Below are positions 50,510 to 60,800 of a stretch of 64,000 bases of DNA, one piece after another; position 1 is the stretch's first letter; the number at the start of each line of letters is the position of its first letter. A program made the position numbers and the translations under genes. The notes beneath the pieces are model-generated. The model did no database searches. It was not told the origin of the DNA and was given only the letters and a program-made list of their open reading frames with translations. Origin of the DNA: Escherichia hormaechei_A (lineage in GTDB: Bacteria > Pseudomonadota > Gammaproteobacteria > Enterobacterales > Enterobacteriaceae); the NCBI GenBank assembly GCA_042434945.1, contig CP170191.1, positions 1,488,001 to 1,552,000 of the forward strand. The letters are read 5' to 3'.

Positions 50510-53465
50510 ATGTCTGATATCGCAACGATCTCCCTGAAAGTAAATACCAGTGAACTGGAGCGAGGGAATCAGGAGCTTGATAAATTCCAGGCAACAGCTG
50601 CGGGTGCTGCTCAAAAGGCGGATAATCTTAACAGTGTTTTTCGGGCTGGCGCTCAGTCGGGTAAGCAACAAAACCAAAGCCTGAAGGAGCAGCAGCAGGA
50701 ATTACAGAACCTCCTTAACCGAATCAATCCCACCAATAAAGCATTCGAAGAGCTTGATAAGATCTACGCGCAGCTGACGCAGGCCAATAAAAAAGGTCTG
50801 CTGCCCACAGAGCAATTCCGCGATTATGGTGCGATCCTGGATGACACCAGAAATAAGCTCCAACGCACGCACATGACCCTCACGGAAGAAGGACGTGCGC
50901 TGCTCGAACAGGAGGCCTCAGCGAAACGTGCGGCGCAGGCGGGAGAGGCGTTCGTTGCTTCATTGCAGGAGCAGGCTTCAGCAGTAGGAAAAACTCGCGC
51001 TGAAATTCTGGAAATGAAGGCTACTCAGTTGGGTGTAGCTGACCAGTCTGCACCGTTCATTTCAAAACTGCGGGAACAGGAGGATGCCTGGAGGCGTGGT
51101 GAAATTAGCGCTGGTCAGTACCGTAACGCAATGCGCCAGTTACCGATGCAGATCACCGACGTAGTGACCTCTCTCGCCTCAGGTATGCCGGTGTATATGG
51201 TGGCCATCCAGCAGGGGGGGGCAGATCCGCGACTCCTTTGGAGGTGTTGGTAATGCGCTGAAGGCTGTTACGTCATTGATAACACCTGCGCGCATCGCTA
51301 TCGGTGGACTCATTGGAACATTGGCACTGATGGGGGTTGCGGCTTTTAAATCATCCGAGCAATTCGATCGGGCGGCGTCATCAGTGTTGCTGATGGGGGG
51401 CGCAGGTTTCAAATCGCTTGAACAACTGAATTCAGTTGCAGCGAGGGTTGCATCGGAAACCGGTAATTCAGTCTCAGAAGTCACTGACACCTTAATCGAC
51501 CTGAATAATCAGGGGAAAGCGAGTGGCCCTGAAATGGAGCGGATCGCAAAGGCAATGCTGGTGATGAAAGACGCCGGCATTGATACCAAAGACTCCATGG
51601 CAGACTTTGGTAAGATACTTAAAGATCCAATTAAAGGGCTGGCGGAACTCAATGAAAAATACGGCTTCCTGACAGAAGCTGAAATGAAACATCTGATCCA
51701 GCTTAAACAGACGAAAGGAGAGCAGGCCGCGGTTACGGAGGCGGTAAGCCTTTATGCTGGCGTTATGGAGGAGCGCAGCAACAAAGTCGTCGAAGCTACA
51801 GATAATATTGGCAGGGCATGGAAAACTGTAAAAACAACTGCATCAAACGTGTTTGAGCAGATTGGGGTAACTCTTCGCGCCTGGGCCAATCAGGTTATCG
51901 ATATTTTTGAATTAGTAAAAGCATCGATTAACGACCTATTCCTCAATATCACTTCTCTGGATGCCAAATTTACCGGGACGATCGCTGGTTGGGCTGAAAA
52001 AATACCTGGTGGGGGTGCCTTAGCTAATTTCTTCGGCGTGGATGTCGCGGCTATGAAAAAGGCCGGGGCTGATGCTGATAAGGAAATTGAAGCGAACAAA
52101 AAGCGCTATGACATTTTGTGGAAGCGCATCACCGCACCTAATGCGCAGGCAAATTATGAAGCTGAAGCTCGAGGTTCTGGGGTAACGGGAGACGGGGGAA
52201 CCAACAGAGAATCCCGTAGCGCAGTAAGTAAGCTTGCTGACGAATCAGAAAGAAAAGTAAGAGCTGATAGGATCAGTATTGATGCCGCAACCCGAATGCT
52301 TCAGGAGTCTCGACAACGCCTGGCGGTATTGCGTCAACAGTCAGTGCAAACGGAATCAATGACTGATGGTGAAAAACGGTTGTTGGCTTTCAATCAGCAA
52401 ATTGCTGATCTCAAGGAGAAGAAACTACTCACAGCTGATGAAAAATCTATTCTTACGCACCAAAAGGAAATTCGGCTGAGCCTCGAGAAAGAGGCCAGTT
52501 TATCCCGGCAGATTGAGCATCAGAAAAAGATGAATGATCTGATGGACAGTGCACAGAAGTTGCAGCGTCAGCAAGAGGCTAAACGTGCCGATATTGCCTT
52601 ACTCGTTACAGGGGTATCATCTCGAGATGCTCAGAGAGGGATGGAACTCGATCGTATCGAGAAAGAGTACGCTCTAAATCCTAAGGCTCAGGCGAAAGCG
52701 CTTTCTGAAATGCGCAAAACCTATAAAGCGCAGGACTCGCTTGAACAGAACTGGCGAGCTGGTGCTGTCAATGGGCTGAATGAATATCTTCAGACGGCGC
52801 AGAACGTTTATTCCTCAGTGTCGCAGGCAGCGCAAACTGCCCTCGGAGGTATTTCCGACATGATGACCAGCCTTGTTACAACAGGAACGGCATCTTTCAG
52901 ACAGTTTGCGGCATCCATCCTCAAAATGATTGTTGAGATCATCAACAGATTGCTTGTGGCTTGGGCGGTGCAGAAAGCCATGGGATGGATTACTGGTGAT
53001 GTCAGTACCGGCAATACACCCAGCGGAGCTTATACCAATGCGGCGAGTTCTGGTGTCAGTCTTTTCGACTCTGGTGGATACACTGGTAACGGTGGGAAAT
53101 ATGAGCCAAAAGGCGTCGTTCACGGCGGTGAGTTTGTATTCACCAAAGAGGCTACGTCTGCATGGGGTGTAGGTAATCTTTATGCGCTGATGCGTAACGC
53201 TAAGGGCTATGCAGATGGCGGGTTCGTTGGTCGGGCTCCAATGTACGGGTTAAACAGCAGTTCTGGATCCGGTGGCGGTTCTGCACCCGTAATCAATACT
53301 GTCGTAAACGTTGACGCCAACGGGAATGCTACTGCGCAATCCAGCAGTTCTGGTGATGTTATGGGGCGTGCTCTTGCTGATGAAATGCAGAATGCAGCCG
53401 CCAGGGTTATACAGAAGCACCTTAAACCTGGAGGAATGATCTACAACTTTAGTAAAGGCAGGTAG
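50510..53465 (+). pseudogene. Tape measure protein, frame broken at a G8 run
   Basis: The first part (50510-51253) reads from MSDIATISLKVNTSELERGN to VAIQQGG and then goes out of frame; the rest is open to 53465 in another frame. Eight G at 51214-51221 explain it: with seven G the frame reads QQGGQIRDSFGGVGN, the usual lambda-type tape measure sequence, giving about 984 aa. The C-terminal part has hydrophobic segments and a glycine-rich end. Either a real inactivating mutation, a slippage-tolerated site or a sequencing error. Confidence 0.85.
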
Positions 53466-53483
53466 CCCGCTTCTGCGGGTTTT
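53466..53483 (+). terminator. Terminator after the tape measure gene
   Basis: CCCGC-ttct-GCGGG followed by TTTTGCC directly at the tape measure stop. Confidence 0.7.
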
Positions 53484-53541
53484 GCCTTTGTCTGAATGCT
53501 GTTAGGATTAGTCCGAGCTTTTACCGAAGGAAGATAGGGGC

Positions 53542-53955
53542 ATGCAGAAACTTATTTTGGTTATGGGCATCATCGCTTTGGTTGGGTGTGCCACCAAGCC
53601 AATTTCAACTGAGCAGGCTAAGCCAGCGCCAGCGAAACAAATTCTTGATAACACTCTCTTCACGAAAAAGGCTGGCACCGGGGAGGTTGTGATTAAACGT
53701 GATTCTGGTTATGTGGGGAGTGCTTGTTTGACGAGGGTTTATGTCGATGGGCGTGAAGTTGCCGATCTTGACCCTGAACAAAAAATCACAATCTACCCCG
53801 CCTTGGGGGATCACATCTTCAGCGCGTGGCCAAAAGGAATGTGTGGTGGGGGAATGAGTGAACAGGCAGGTAAAGTAATCGAAGGTAAGGTATTAACTTA
53901 CAGGATAGGTTACGGCTCTGGTTCAGAATTTGGGATTTACCCAACTGCATTTTAA
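53542..53955 (+). CDS. Putative cargo lipoprotein in the tail operon
   Basis: A 137-aa lipoprotein with signal peptide and lipobox ALVGC (C16); the mature part has GEVVIKRDSGYVGSACLTRV and DHIFSAWPKGMCGGGM, with three cysteines beyond the lipidated one. GGAAGATAGGGGC precedes the ATG. It sits between two terminators, so it is a separate unit. Envelope lipoproteins in this place are often lysogen-expressed cargo; the role is unknown. Confidence 0.7.
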   Translation: MQKLILVMGIIALVGCATKPISTEQAKPAPAKQILDNTLFTKKAGTGEVVIKRDSGYVGSACLTRVYVDGREVADLDPEQKITIYPALGDHIFSAWPKGMCGGGMSEQAGKVIEGKVLTYRIGYGSGSEFGIYPTAF

Positions 53956-53991
53956 CCACTAACCAAGCCCTCCCGGGCCTGTAGCCCAATA

Positions 53992-54015
53992 AGCCTCGCG
54001 CATGCGGGGCTTTTT
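53992..54015 (+). terminator. Terminator after the lipoprotein gene
   Basis: AGCCTCGC-gcat-GCGGGGCT stem with a T-run, isolating the HEPN cassette from upstream transcription. Confidence 0.8.
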
Positions 54016-54074
54016 ACATCTGTAAAGGAATTCCGAGAGCTGGTAGTGCTAACCACTGAGTGTGTGCACAGTGA

Positions 54075-54103
54075 TTGCGTTAGCGTAAACCGTCGCGTAA
54101 ACT
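54075..54103 (+). promoter_or_regulatory. Putative promoter of the HEPN cassette
   Basis: TTGCGT (54075-54080), 17-bp spacer, TAAACT (54098-54103). Two direct repeats GCGTAAAC (54083-54090 and 54095-54102), 12 bp apart, cover the spacer and -10 and could bind an autoregulator. Confidence 0.5.
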
Positions 54104-54133
54104 TTTCAGCAATATCAGCGAATGGGTTAGACA

Positions 54134-54910
54134 ATGGCTACAGGCGTACCGCAAGAGAAGGCCACACAGCACCTCGAACTCTATGGCAATATGCTTTTAG
54201 AGGGCATCGCTATTGATGAATTCTCTTATAGACGTGGTGTGCGCGAGCTTGAACGCCAGAATTCCAGCATATGTGTTTCAGCGCTTGGCTTCCTTCATGG
54301 TTTGTATGGTGAAATCGACCAAGCTATTGCTGTGTTTGAGGAGGCCGATCCATTACATGATGTTACCGTTGCTACAAATCTCTGTTTTATGCTCAGACAT
54401 ACAGGCTGCATAAATCGGCTTTATCAATATGCTTATGATCTTGCTGATGCTCATCAAACAAAGGCTTTAACAGCTAGTGCTTATTCTATGGCTTATCGTT
54501 TTGGCGATAGAGACCGTCTTGAACATTACTTTGATATGCACATTAAATTGCTTTCGGAGGATGAAAACAGATCTGAAGCAGAGATTCATAAGCAGGAATT
54601 ATTGACTGAGATCAACAGTGCATACTCCGTTAGCGGCTGTTCGCAAAACCAGTTTGAGTTACTCGCTCGAGTAATTTGGACATTAACGGAAAAACATCGT
54701 TTGATTCCCGGAACAGTCGAGCTGAACAGTACATTTAACACGTGCTATGTTATTGAAATCTACAATCAAAATCCTGAGTCTATAGCTAGGCTTAATTGGG
54801 AGCTTGCTGAAGCCGTGTGTAGCCATGATGTTTTGGATGATTGTGACGTAGTAGCTCGTTTTTCTCCGACTCGTCAACTTCACGTTGGGGTAAGCTATGG
54901 CAATAATTAG
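54134..54910 (+). CDS. Helical-repeat protein, partner of a HEPN gene
   Basis: A 258-aa, probably all-helical protein: NLCFMLRHTGCINRLYQYAY and YSMAYRFGDRDRLEHYFDMH look like TPR/SEL1-type repeats, but no repeat family can be assigned firmly. There is no nucleotidyltransferase motif. It overlaps the HEPN gene by 14 bp, so the two are coupled. The low-GC codon use differs from the flanking tail genes, indicating separate acquisition. Confidence 0.65.
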   Translation: MATGVPQEKATQHLELYGNMLLEGIAIDEFSYRRGVRELERQNSSICVSALGFLHGLYGEIDQAIAVFEEADPLHDVTVATNLCFMLRHTGCINRLYQYAYDLADAHQTKALTASAYSMAYRFGDRDRLEHYFDMHIKLLSEDENRSEAEIHKQELLTEINSAYSVSGCSQNQFELLARVIWTLTEKHRLIPGTVELNSTFNTCYVIEIYNQNPESIARLNWELAEAVCSHDVLDDCDVVARFSPTRQLHVGVSYGNN

Positions 54911-55292
54911 TGACGATTTGCTTAGGTGTGCTGATTCATTAATCGAACTGGATAATGAAGGTGGTTTTCGTAGTTGCATATCGCGTGCTTATTATGCAAG
55001 CTATCATCATGCATTGGAGTCTCTCCAATCGGTGCCTGCATTTTCGTCTAACCATCACAGTAATTTAATTGGTTATATGAGCAATAAGGTAGAGAATAAA
55101 CTTGAGCCTTACGACTCAGTGCAACTGAAGTTGCTTGGATACAATCTACGCCAGCAAAGGGCAGCACGTAATGAGGCTGATTACCACCTCTCAGAGGTAA
55201 CGGTTAGTAAGGAAATGGCGGAAACTGCATTAAATAGTTCTAGACTATTTTTCCAAAAATGGAGCGAACTGAAACAAGCTATCGCTTCCTAA
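54897..55292 (+). CDS. HEPN-domain protein
   Basis: A 131-aa helical protein. It has the HEPN N-terminal signature GFRSCISRAYYASYHHALES (about 23-42) and R91-N-E-A-D-Y-H97, an Rx5H form of the Rx4-6H ribonuclease motif. HEPN proteins act as RNases in toxin-antitoxin, abortive infection and CRISPR systems, though some are inactive. It is paired with the overlapping 258-aa gene and ended by a strong terminator. A defence or toxin role is inferred. Confidence 0.72.
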   Translation: MAIISDDLLRCADSLIELDNEGGFRSCISRAYYASYHHALESLQSVPAFSSNHHSNLIGYMSNKVENKLEPYDSVQLKLLGYNLRQQRAARNEADYHLSEVTVSKEMAETALNSSRLFFQKWSELKQAIAS

Positions 55293-55314
55293 CTCGACAA
55301 AATTCTTATCATGA

Positions 55315-55339
55315 AACCCAGCTTCGGCTGGGTTTTTTT
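55315..55339 (+). terminator. Terminator after the HEPN cassette
   Basis: CCCAGC-TTCG-GCTGGG with seven T: a strong intrinsic terminator 12 bp before the gpM-like start. Confidence 0.92.
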
Positions 55340-55350
55340 ATGGAGTAAAT

Positions 55351-55701
55351 ATGGCAGTTGAAATATACAGCTGGCGCTCGCAGCTCGGTGCTGGCGCGAT
55401 TGAATATAGCCAGACAGTTCGCGCGGCGCAGTTCGGTGATGGCTATGAGCAGGTGGCCGATAACGGGATTAACTCCACGGCTATTCAGGTCCCTATGAAG
55501 CACACGGGCAACGAGTCGGAAGTGGACAGGATTCGTGATTTTCTCCTCGCTCATACCGTGAAAGCTTTCATCATTACGCCGCCAGGCGAAGAGAAGGGGC
55601 TTTACCGCGTCGTAGCCGATTCGGTTCGTAAAACGCAGATCAGCAGCAAAGTTGCTGAGTTGACGTTCACCATCAAACGGGCTTACGGAGTGTACGCATA
55701 A
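55351..55701 (+). CDS. Minor tail protein M-like
   Basis: A 116-aa lambda gpM homologue: FGDGYEQVADNGINS and VRKTQISSKVAELTFTIKRA. It is part of the tail-tip complex that starts tail assembly. The stop and the gpL-like start share one base. Confidence 0.9.
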   Translation: MAVEIYSWRSQLGAGAIEYSQTVRAAQFGDGYEQVADNGINSTAIQVPMKHTGNESEVDRIRDFLLAHTVKAFIITPPGEEKGLYRVVADSVRKTQISSKVAELTFTIKRAYGVYA

Positions 55702-56471
55702 TGGCATTAGTCGATCAGGCGGCGATGCTGGCTCCGGGCGGCAGGGTCCGCCTGGTTGAAGTTGACGCTTCAGAGTTCAGTGGCGGGGTTCACCGATTCC
55801 ACTACGCACCTTTCCCCCATACACCCGAAGAGATCGATGTTGCCAATGGAGATGAACAAAAGCTCGGACCCAAGCCTATCGTCTTCGGTGGCAATACCTA
55901 CGATTTTTGGCCGTTTCAGGTTTCAGGCCTAGAGCTTTCAACAGACCAGGCGGCGGAGCCCACTCTCAGCGTCTCAAACCTTGACGGCCATATCACTGCG
56001 CTGTGCCTGCAATTTAAGGACATGGTTAACGCCAAAGTGAGTATTATCGATACCTATGCGGTCTATCTCGATGCCGTAAATTACCCTGGTGGCGTAAACA
56101 CTACAGCTGATTCGTCTATGTTCACCCTTCAGACCTTCTGGCTTGATACCAAAACTTCCGAAGATGATGAAGTGGTTACCTGGGCACTCAGCAGCCCAGC
56201 TGATTTGCAGAGCCTTGTGATCCCCACCCGACAAATCACATCGCTTTGTGAATGGGCGCTGCGCGGTCAGTACCGTAGCGGCGATGGATGCACCTATAAC
56301 GGTACTGCGTATTTCGACGCGAAAGGAAACCCAGTATCAGATCCTGCCCTTGATGTTTGTGGCGGTTGTCTCAGTGACTGCCGTAAACGATTTGGCGCTG
56401 GCCTAACCGATCCTAACTCTGCAATCCTCGATTTTGGTGGCTTCCCGGCAACCGTTCTCTTCACCCGATAA
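55701..56471 (+). CDS. Minor tail protein L-like
   Basis: A 256-aa lambda gpL homologue. The C-terminal domain has four cysteines (C in SLCEW, GDGCTYNG, CGGC and SDC; residues about 185-225) that in lambda bind an iron-sulfur cluster. It belongs to the tail tip. Confidence 0.9.
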   Translation: MALVDQAAMLAPGGRVRLVEVDASEFSGGVHRFHYAPFPHTPEEIDVANGDEQKLGPKPIVFGGNTYDFWPFQVSGLELSTDQAAEPTLSVSNLDGHITALCLQFKDMVNAKVSIIDTYAVYLDAVNYPGGVNTTADSSMFTLQTFWLDTKTSEDDEVVTWALSSPADLQSLVIPTRQITSLCEWALRGQYRSGDGCTYNGTAYFDAKGNPVSDPALDVCGGCLSDCRKRFGAGLTDPNSAILDFGGFPATVLFTR

Positions 56472-56483
56472 CCGGACGTACTA

Positions 56484-57215
56484 ATGAATAAAACCATTAT
56501 GGCAACTATCCGGGCGCATGCACTGGAGGAATCTCCGCGTGAGTGCTGTGGCTTCGTTATTCAGTCTGGCCGTCGCCAGCGCTACATTCCTGTGCCGAAT
56601 ACGCACGAAAATCCGACAGAGCATTTTCGCATCGACGGCGAGCACTGGGCTAACGCCGAAGATATCGGGACGATTATTCGCGTCATCCACTCCCACCCGG
56701 GCGACGGTGCCCGGCCTATTCCGTCCGATCTGGACCGCCAGCAGTGCAACAACTCCGGCGTGATCTGGGGTATTTACTCACCTGACAGCGATGAATACGC
56801 CGAGATAATGCCGGAGGCGGTACCGCTTATTGGGCGTCCGTTTATCCTGGGCTCGAATGACTGCTGGGGGCTGATTATGGACTGGCATGCCATCCAGGGC
56901 GTCACGCTGAACGATTTTCGCGTCGATTACCCGTGGTGGGAAAGCCAGTACCCGGACAACCTCTATTTCGAAAACTGGGACCGGGAAGGGTTCGTCGAGT
57001 GCGATCCGGCACCAGGCTGCATGGTCATCATGCAGGTTGATTCCGATAAGTGGAACCATGCGGGCATCATCACTGAAGAAGGTGAGCTGCTCCACCACCT
57101 TTACGGCCAGCCTTCATGTATAACCCCGTATGCCCGAGGCTATTTCAAAGACCGCACGATGATCTGCGTTCGTCACAAAGACCTGCCACAGGAGAAAAAG
57201 CCATGGCGCGTTTAA
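56484..57215 (+). CDS. Tail tip protein K-like, JAMM and NlpC/P60 domains
   Basis: A 243-aa protein. The N-terminal JAMM domain has E13/E14 and HSHPGDGARPIPSDLD near 71-86; the C-terminal NlpC/P60 part has the Cys in NDCWGLIMDWH and a His in KWNHAGIITEEG. In lambda, gpK is needed for tail-tip assembly and may cut peptidoglycan at entry. Confidence 0.9.
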   Translation: MNKTIMATIRAHALEESPRECCGFVIQSGRRQRYIPVPNTHENPTEHFRIDGEHWANAEDIGTIIRVIHSHPGDGARPIPSDLDRQQCNNSGVIWGIYSPDSDEYAEIMPEAVPLIGRPFILGSNDCWGLIMDWHAIQGVTLNDFRVDYPWWESQYPDNLYFENWDREGFVECDPAPGCMVIMQVDSDKWNHAGIITEEGELLHHLYGQPSCITPYARGYFKDRTMICVRHKDLPQEKKPWRV

Positions 57216-57802
57216 CCACTATTCGTCTGTATGGCGCCCTGGGCGCCCGGTTCGGGCGCGTGCACAAACTGGCTGTGCAGACATCTGCCGAAGCGGTCAA
57301 AGCCCTGTGTATCAACTTCGACGGGCTGGAAGACTATCTGATGAATGCCAAAAAAAATGGCATGACCTTCGCGGTGTTTCGCGGTAAGCGCAACATAGGC
57401 GCGCAGGACTTCCAGGAGCTGGCAGGGGATAGCGATATTCGCATAGCACCAGTTATGGAAGGGGCGAAGAAGGCCGGCATGTTCCAGACAATCCTCGGCG
57501 CCGTGATGGTTGTTGCTGGTGTCATTACTGGAGTGGCAACCGGCTGGACGGGCGTAGGTTTGACATTTGGGGCCGGACTTATCATGTCGGGCGCGTCAAT
57601 GATGGCCGGCGGTATTTACCAAATGCTTTCGCCTCAGCCCAAAGGGTTACAGGGGCGAGACGACCCTGACAATAAACCCTCTTATGCCTTTGGTGGCTCA
57701 GTGAATACCCTTGCGATGGGAAATCCGGTCGCGCTTCTCTATGGCGTCCGCGAGATTGGCGGCGCCATCATCAGCGCTGGCATAGTCGCCGAAGACATCT
57801 GA
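57203..57802 (+). CDS. Tail assembly protein I-like
   Basis: A 199-aa lambda gpI homologue with a ubiquitin-like N-terminal half (MARLTTIRLYGALGARFGRV at its start) and a glycine-rich hydrophobic hairpin (about 93-140). The start overlaps the K gene end by 13 bp with GGAG upstream. It is not kept in the mature tail of lambda. Confidence 0.87.
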   Translation: MARLTTIRLYGALGARFGRVHKLAVQTSAEAVKALCINFDGLEDYLMNAKKNGMTFAVFRGKRNIGAQDFQELAGDSDIRIAPVMEGAKKAGMFQTILGAVMVVAGVITGVATGWTGVGLTFGAGLIMSGASMMAGGIYQMLSPQPKGLQGRDDPDNKPSYAFGGSVNTLAMGNPVALLYGVREIGGAIISAGIVAEDI

Positions 57803-57822
57803 TAACTCCTTTCTGAATATCA

Positions 57823-57846
57823 AGCACCCAGTCGGGTGCTTTTTTT
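57823..57846 (+). terminator. Hairpin between I- and J-like genes
   Basis: AGCACCC-agtc-GGGTGCT with seven T. Late transcription must pass it, presumably with Q-modified polymerase. Confidence 0.85.
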
Positions 57847-57857
57847 ATGGATGTAAT

Positions 57858-60800
57858 ATGGAAGCGATCACTGGTGCAAAGGGTGGCAGCCAGAAGCAGC
57901 ACACACCTGTAGAACAGCCTGATTCGGCGCAGTCAATGGCGCGCTGCCGCATGCTGCTGGCGCTCGGGGAAGGTGAGTTTGCTGGTGGTCTGGATGCGAC
58001 CAGCATCTTCCTGGACGGTACGCCGCTGGGAAACGCCGACGGAACGATGAACTTTGAAAACGTTTCCTGGGAATTTCGGCCGGGAACACAGACCCAGACA
58101 CCGATTCCGGGTTTTCCCGCAGTGGAGAATGAAACTACGGTTGGCGTATCGCTGACAAAAGCCACGCCCTGGACGCGCGCGCTGAGTAACACCCAGATTG
58201 ACGCTGTGCTCGTTCGCATTGGTATTCCGGGTTTGCAGCAGCAGGAAAACGACGGGGATATTGTCGGCACTACCGTAAAGTACCATATCGATCTTGCTGT
58301 AGATGGTGGTGCGTTCTCTACGGTCATGACAAGAACCGTGACAGAGAAACTCAGTTCTCTCTATGAACTGACCCATCGCATTAATCTTCCGAAAGCCAGT
58401 ACAGGCTGGCAGATTCGCGTGGTACGCGACACCGACGACAGCACCAGCCAGATGTTGCAGAATAAAACGCAGGTACAGGCAATCACTGAGGTGATTGATG
58501 CGCGCCTGCGTTATCCCCATACGGCGCTGCTGTATGTGTCGTTTAACGCCAAATCGTTCAACAATATCCCGAAGGTTTCCTGTAAACCTAAGGGGCGCAT
58601 TATCCGCATCCCTTCGAATTACGATCCGATAGCCAGAACCTATAGCGGCACATGGGACGGGACGTTTAAGTGGGGCTGGACGAATAACCCAGCATGGATC
58701 TGGTTCGATGTGCTCACTGAGCCGCGTTTCGGACTTGGCCGACGCGTCACGGCGCAGATGCTGGATAAGTGGGAGCTTTACCGTATTGCCCAGCGTTGCG
58801 ATCAGAAAGTACCTGACGGGAAGGGTGGCGACGGTACCGAGCCGCGCTTCATGTTTGATGTCTACATCCAGTCGCAGGCTGATGCGTGGCAGGTAATCAA
58901 AGACATCGCCGCAGGGTTCAATGGCATGACGTTCTGGGGCAACAACATGTTCAATGTTGTCTCGGACATGCCGGCGGATACGTCGAAGCTGCAAATCCTT
59001 ACCCGCGCTTCGGTGGTGGGCAAACCGGTTTACTCGAGCGGCAGTGAAAAGACCCGCTTCTCCAGCGCGCTGATTAACTTCAGCGACCCTGACAATCACT
59101 ATCAGGACCGCACAACAGCGGTGATGTTCCCGGACCTGGTTAAGCAGTTCAAGTTTAAGCAGACGCAGATCACCGCAATCGGCTGTACGCGCGAGAGCGA
59201 AGCACAGCGCCGTGGCGGGTGGGCGGTGTATTCCAACTCACTCGACCGGATTATTACGCTACAGACCGGGCTTGATGGCTATGTCTACGTGCCGGGTACC
59301 GTGTTTGCATTTGCTGACGAACGCCTTTCAGGGCGTGTTTATGGCGGGCGTATAACCGGATATAACGCCGGGTTGAAGGCTGTGACAACCGATCGGGGAA
59401 CCAGTGCCGTTGCGGGTGACACACTGATGATCCGCACACGGGGCGGTACCGTCGAAAGCAGGGTGATCCAGGCCGTAAACGGCACGCAGCTGGTGATCGC
59501 CACGCCTTTCACGGCAGAGCCGTTACCTAACGCTGTATTCGTCATCGATGCAGGGCAGTTGCGCCTGCAATACTTCCGCGTTACGAACCTGAGATTTGAT
59601 GATGAAGAAAACACCTTCACTATCACCGGGGCCGAATATAACGCATCAAAATATGATGCGGTCGATAACAATGCCCGCCTGGACACGCCGCCAATTAGTC
59701 TGATACCAACCGGCCTCGTCAACCAGCCGACCAATATCGTGGTAGCGAGCTATGACGCAGTGCGCCAGGGGCAGCGAGTGGCTACCCTGACGGCATCATG
59801 GGATGCGCCGGTCGACAAGAACGGCAAACCACAGGCGGATGTCATAGCCTATCGGGTGCAGTGGAAGCGCGGCGACAATGAGTGGGTTAACGTACCGGAG
59901 ACCGGTCTTCGCAATATCGAAGTGCCTGGCATCTTCGAGGGTGATTATCTGGTCCGTGTACGCGCGATCAACTCCGGCGGTGCATCGAGTCTCTGGGCAA
60001 CTTCCGCGCTTACACACCTGAAGGGACGCGCGGGTGAGGTACCCAAACCTGTCGGGCTTAAGGCCTCCGAAGACGTCGTATTCGGAATCAACGTCACCTG
60101 GGGATTCCCGGCTAATACCGGCGACACCCTGAGCACTGAGCTGCAATACAGCATTGCCGCTGACGGCTCGAATCCGATGCTTTTGGCATCTGTACCGTAT
60201 CCGCAGAAACTTTATCAACAGATGGGGCTGAAGGCGGGGCAGGAATTCTGGTACCAGGCACGGCTTGTCGACAGGATCGGGAATCAGAGCGGTTGGACCG
60301 ACTGGGTGCGCGGGCAGGCCAGCATCGATGTATCCGATATCACCGATGCAATCCTGGAGGACATGAAAGGCTCCGATACGTTCAAAGACCTGATCGAGAA
60401 CGCGGTAGACAGCAATGAAAAAATTGCTGGTATGGCTGACGACATTAAACAGGCCAACGACGAACTGGCGCAACAGGCGCAGGAAATCGCCAAAAACGCC
60501 CAGGATATCGGGAAGGTTCAGACCAGCGTTACAAACCTGTCGAGCACGGTCGGAGATGTGTCTTCTTCTCTGAGCAAGCTTGAGCAGACAGTGGCGACGG
60601 CCGATACCGCGCTGGGCCAGCGCATCGATAACATCAGCGTGTCTGTGGACGGTATGACGGGAGGAGTGAAGAACTCCGCCATCGCGATTATTCAGGGCAA
60701 TCTGGCGCAGGTGGCCGCGCGCAAAACGCTGTCGGCATCGGTCGCCGGTAACAGCGCGCAGCTGGACCGCATTGATGAGGTGATCGTCAACGAGAAGGAG

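Noticed and set aside
51276..53465. Second, separate tape measure gene
   Set aside because: Its start is internal; removing one G from the G8 run joins it to the upstream frame with conserved sequence at the seam.
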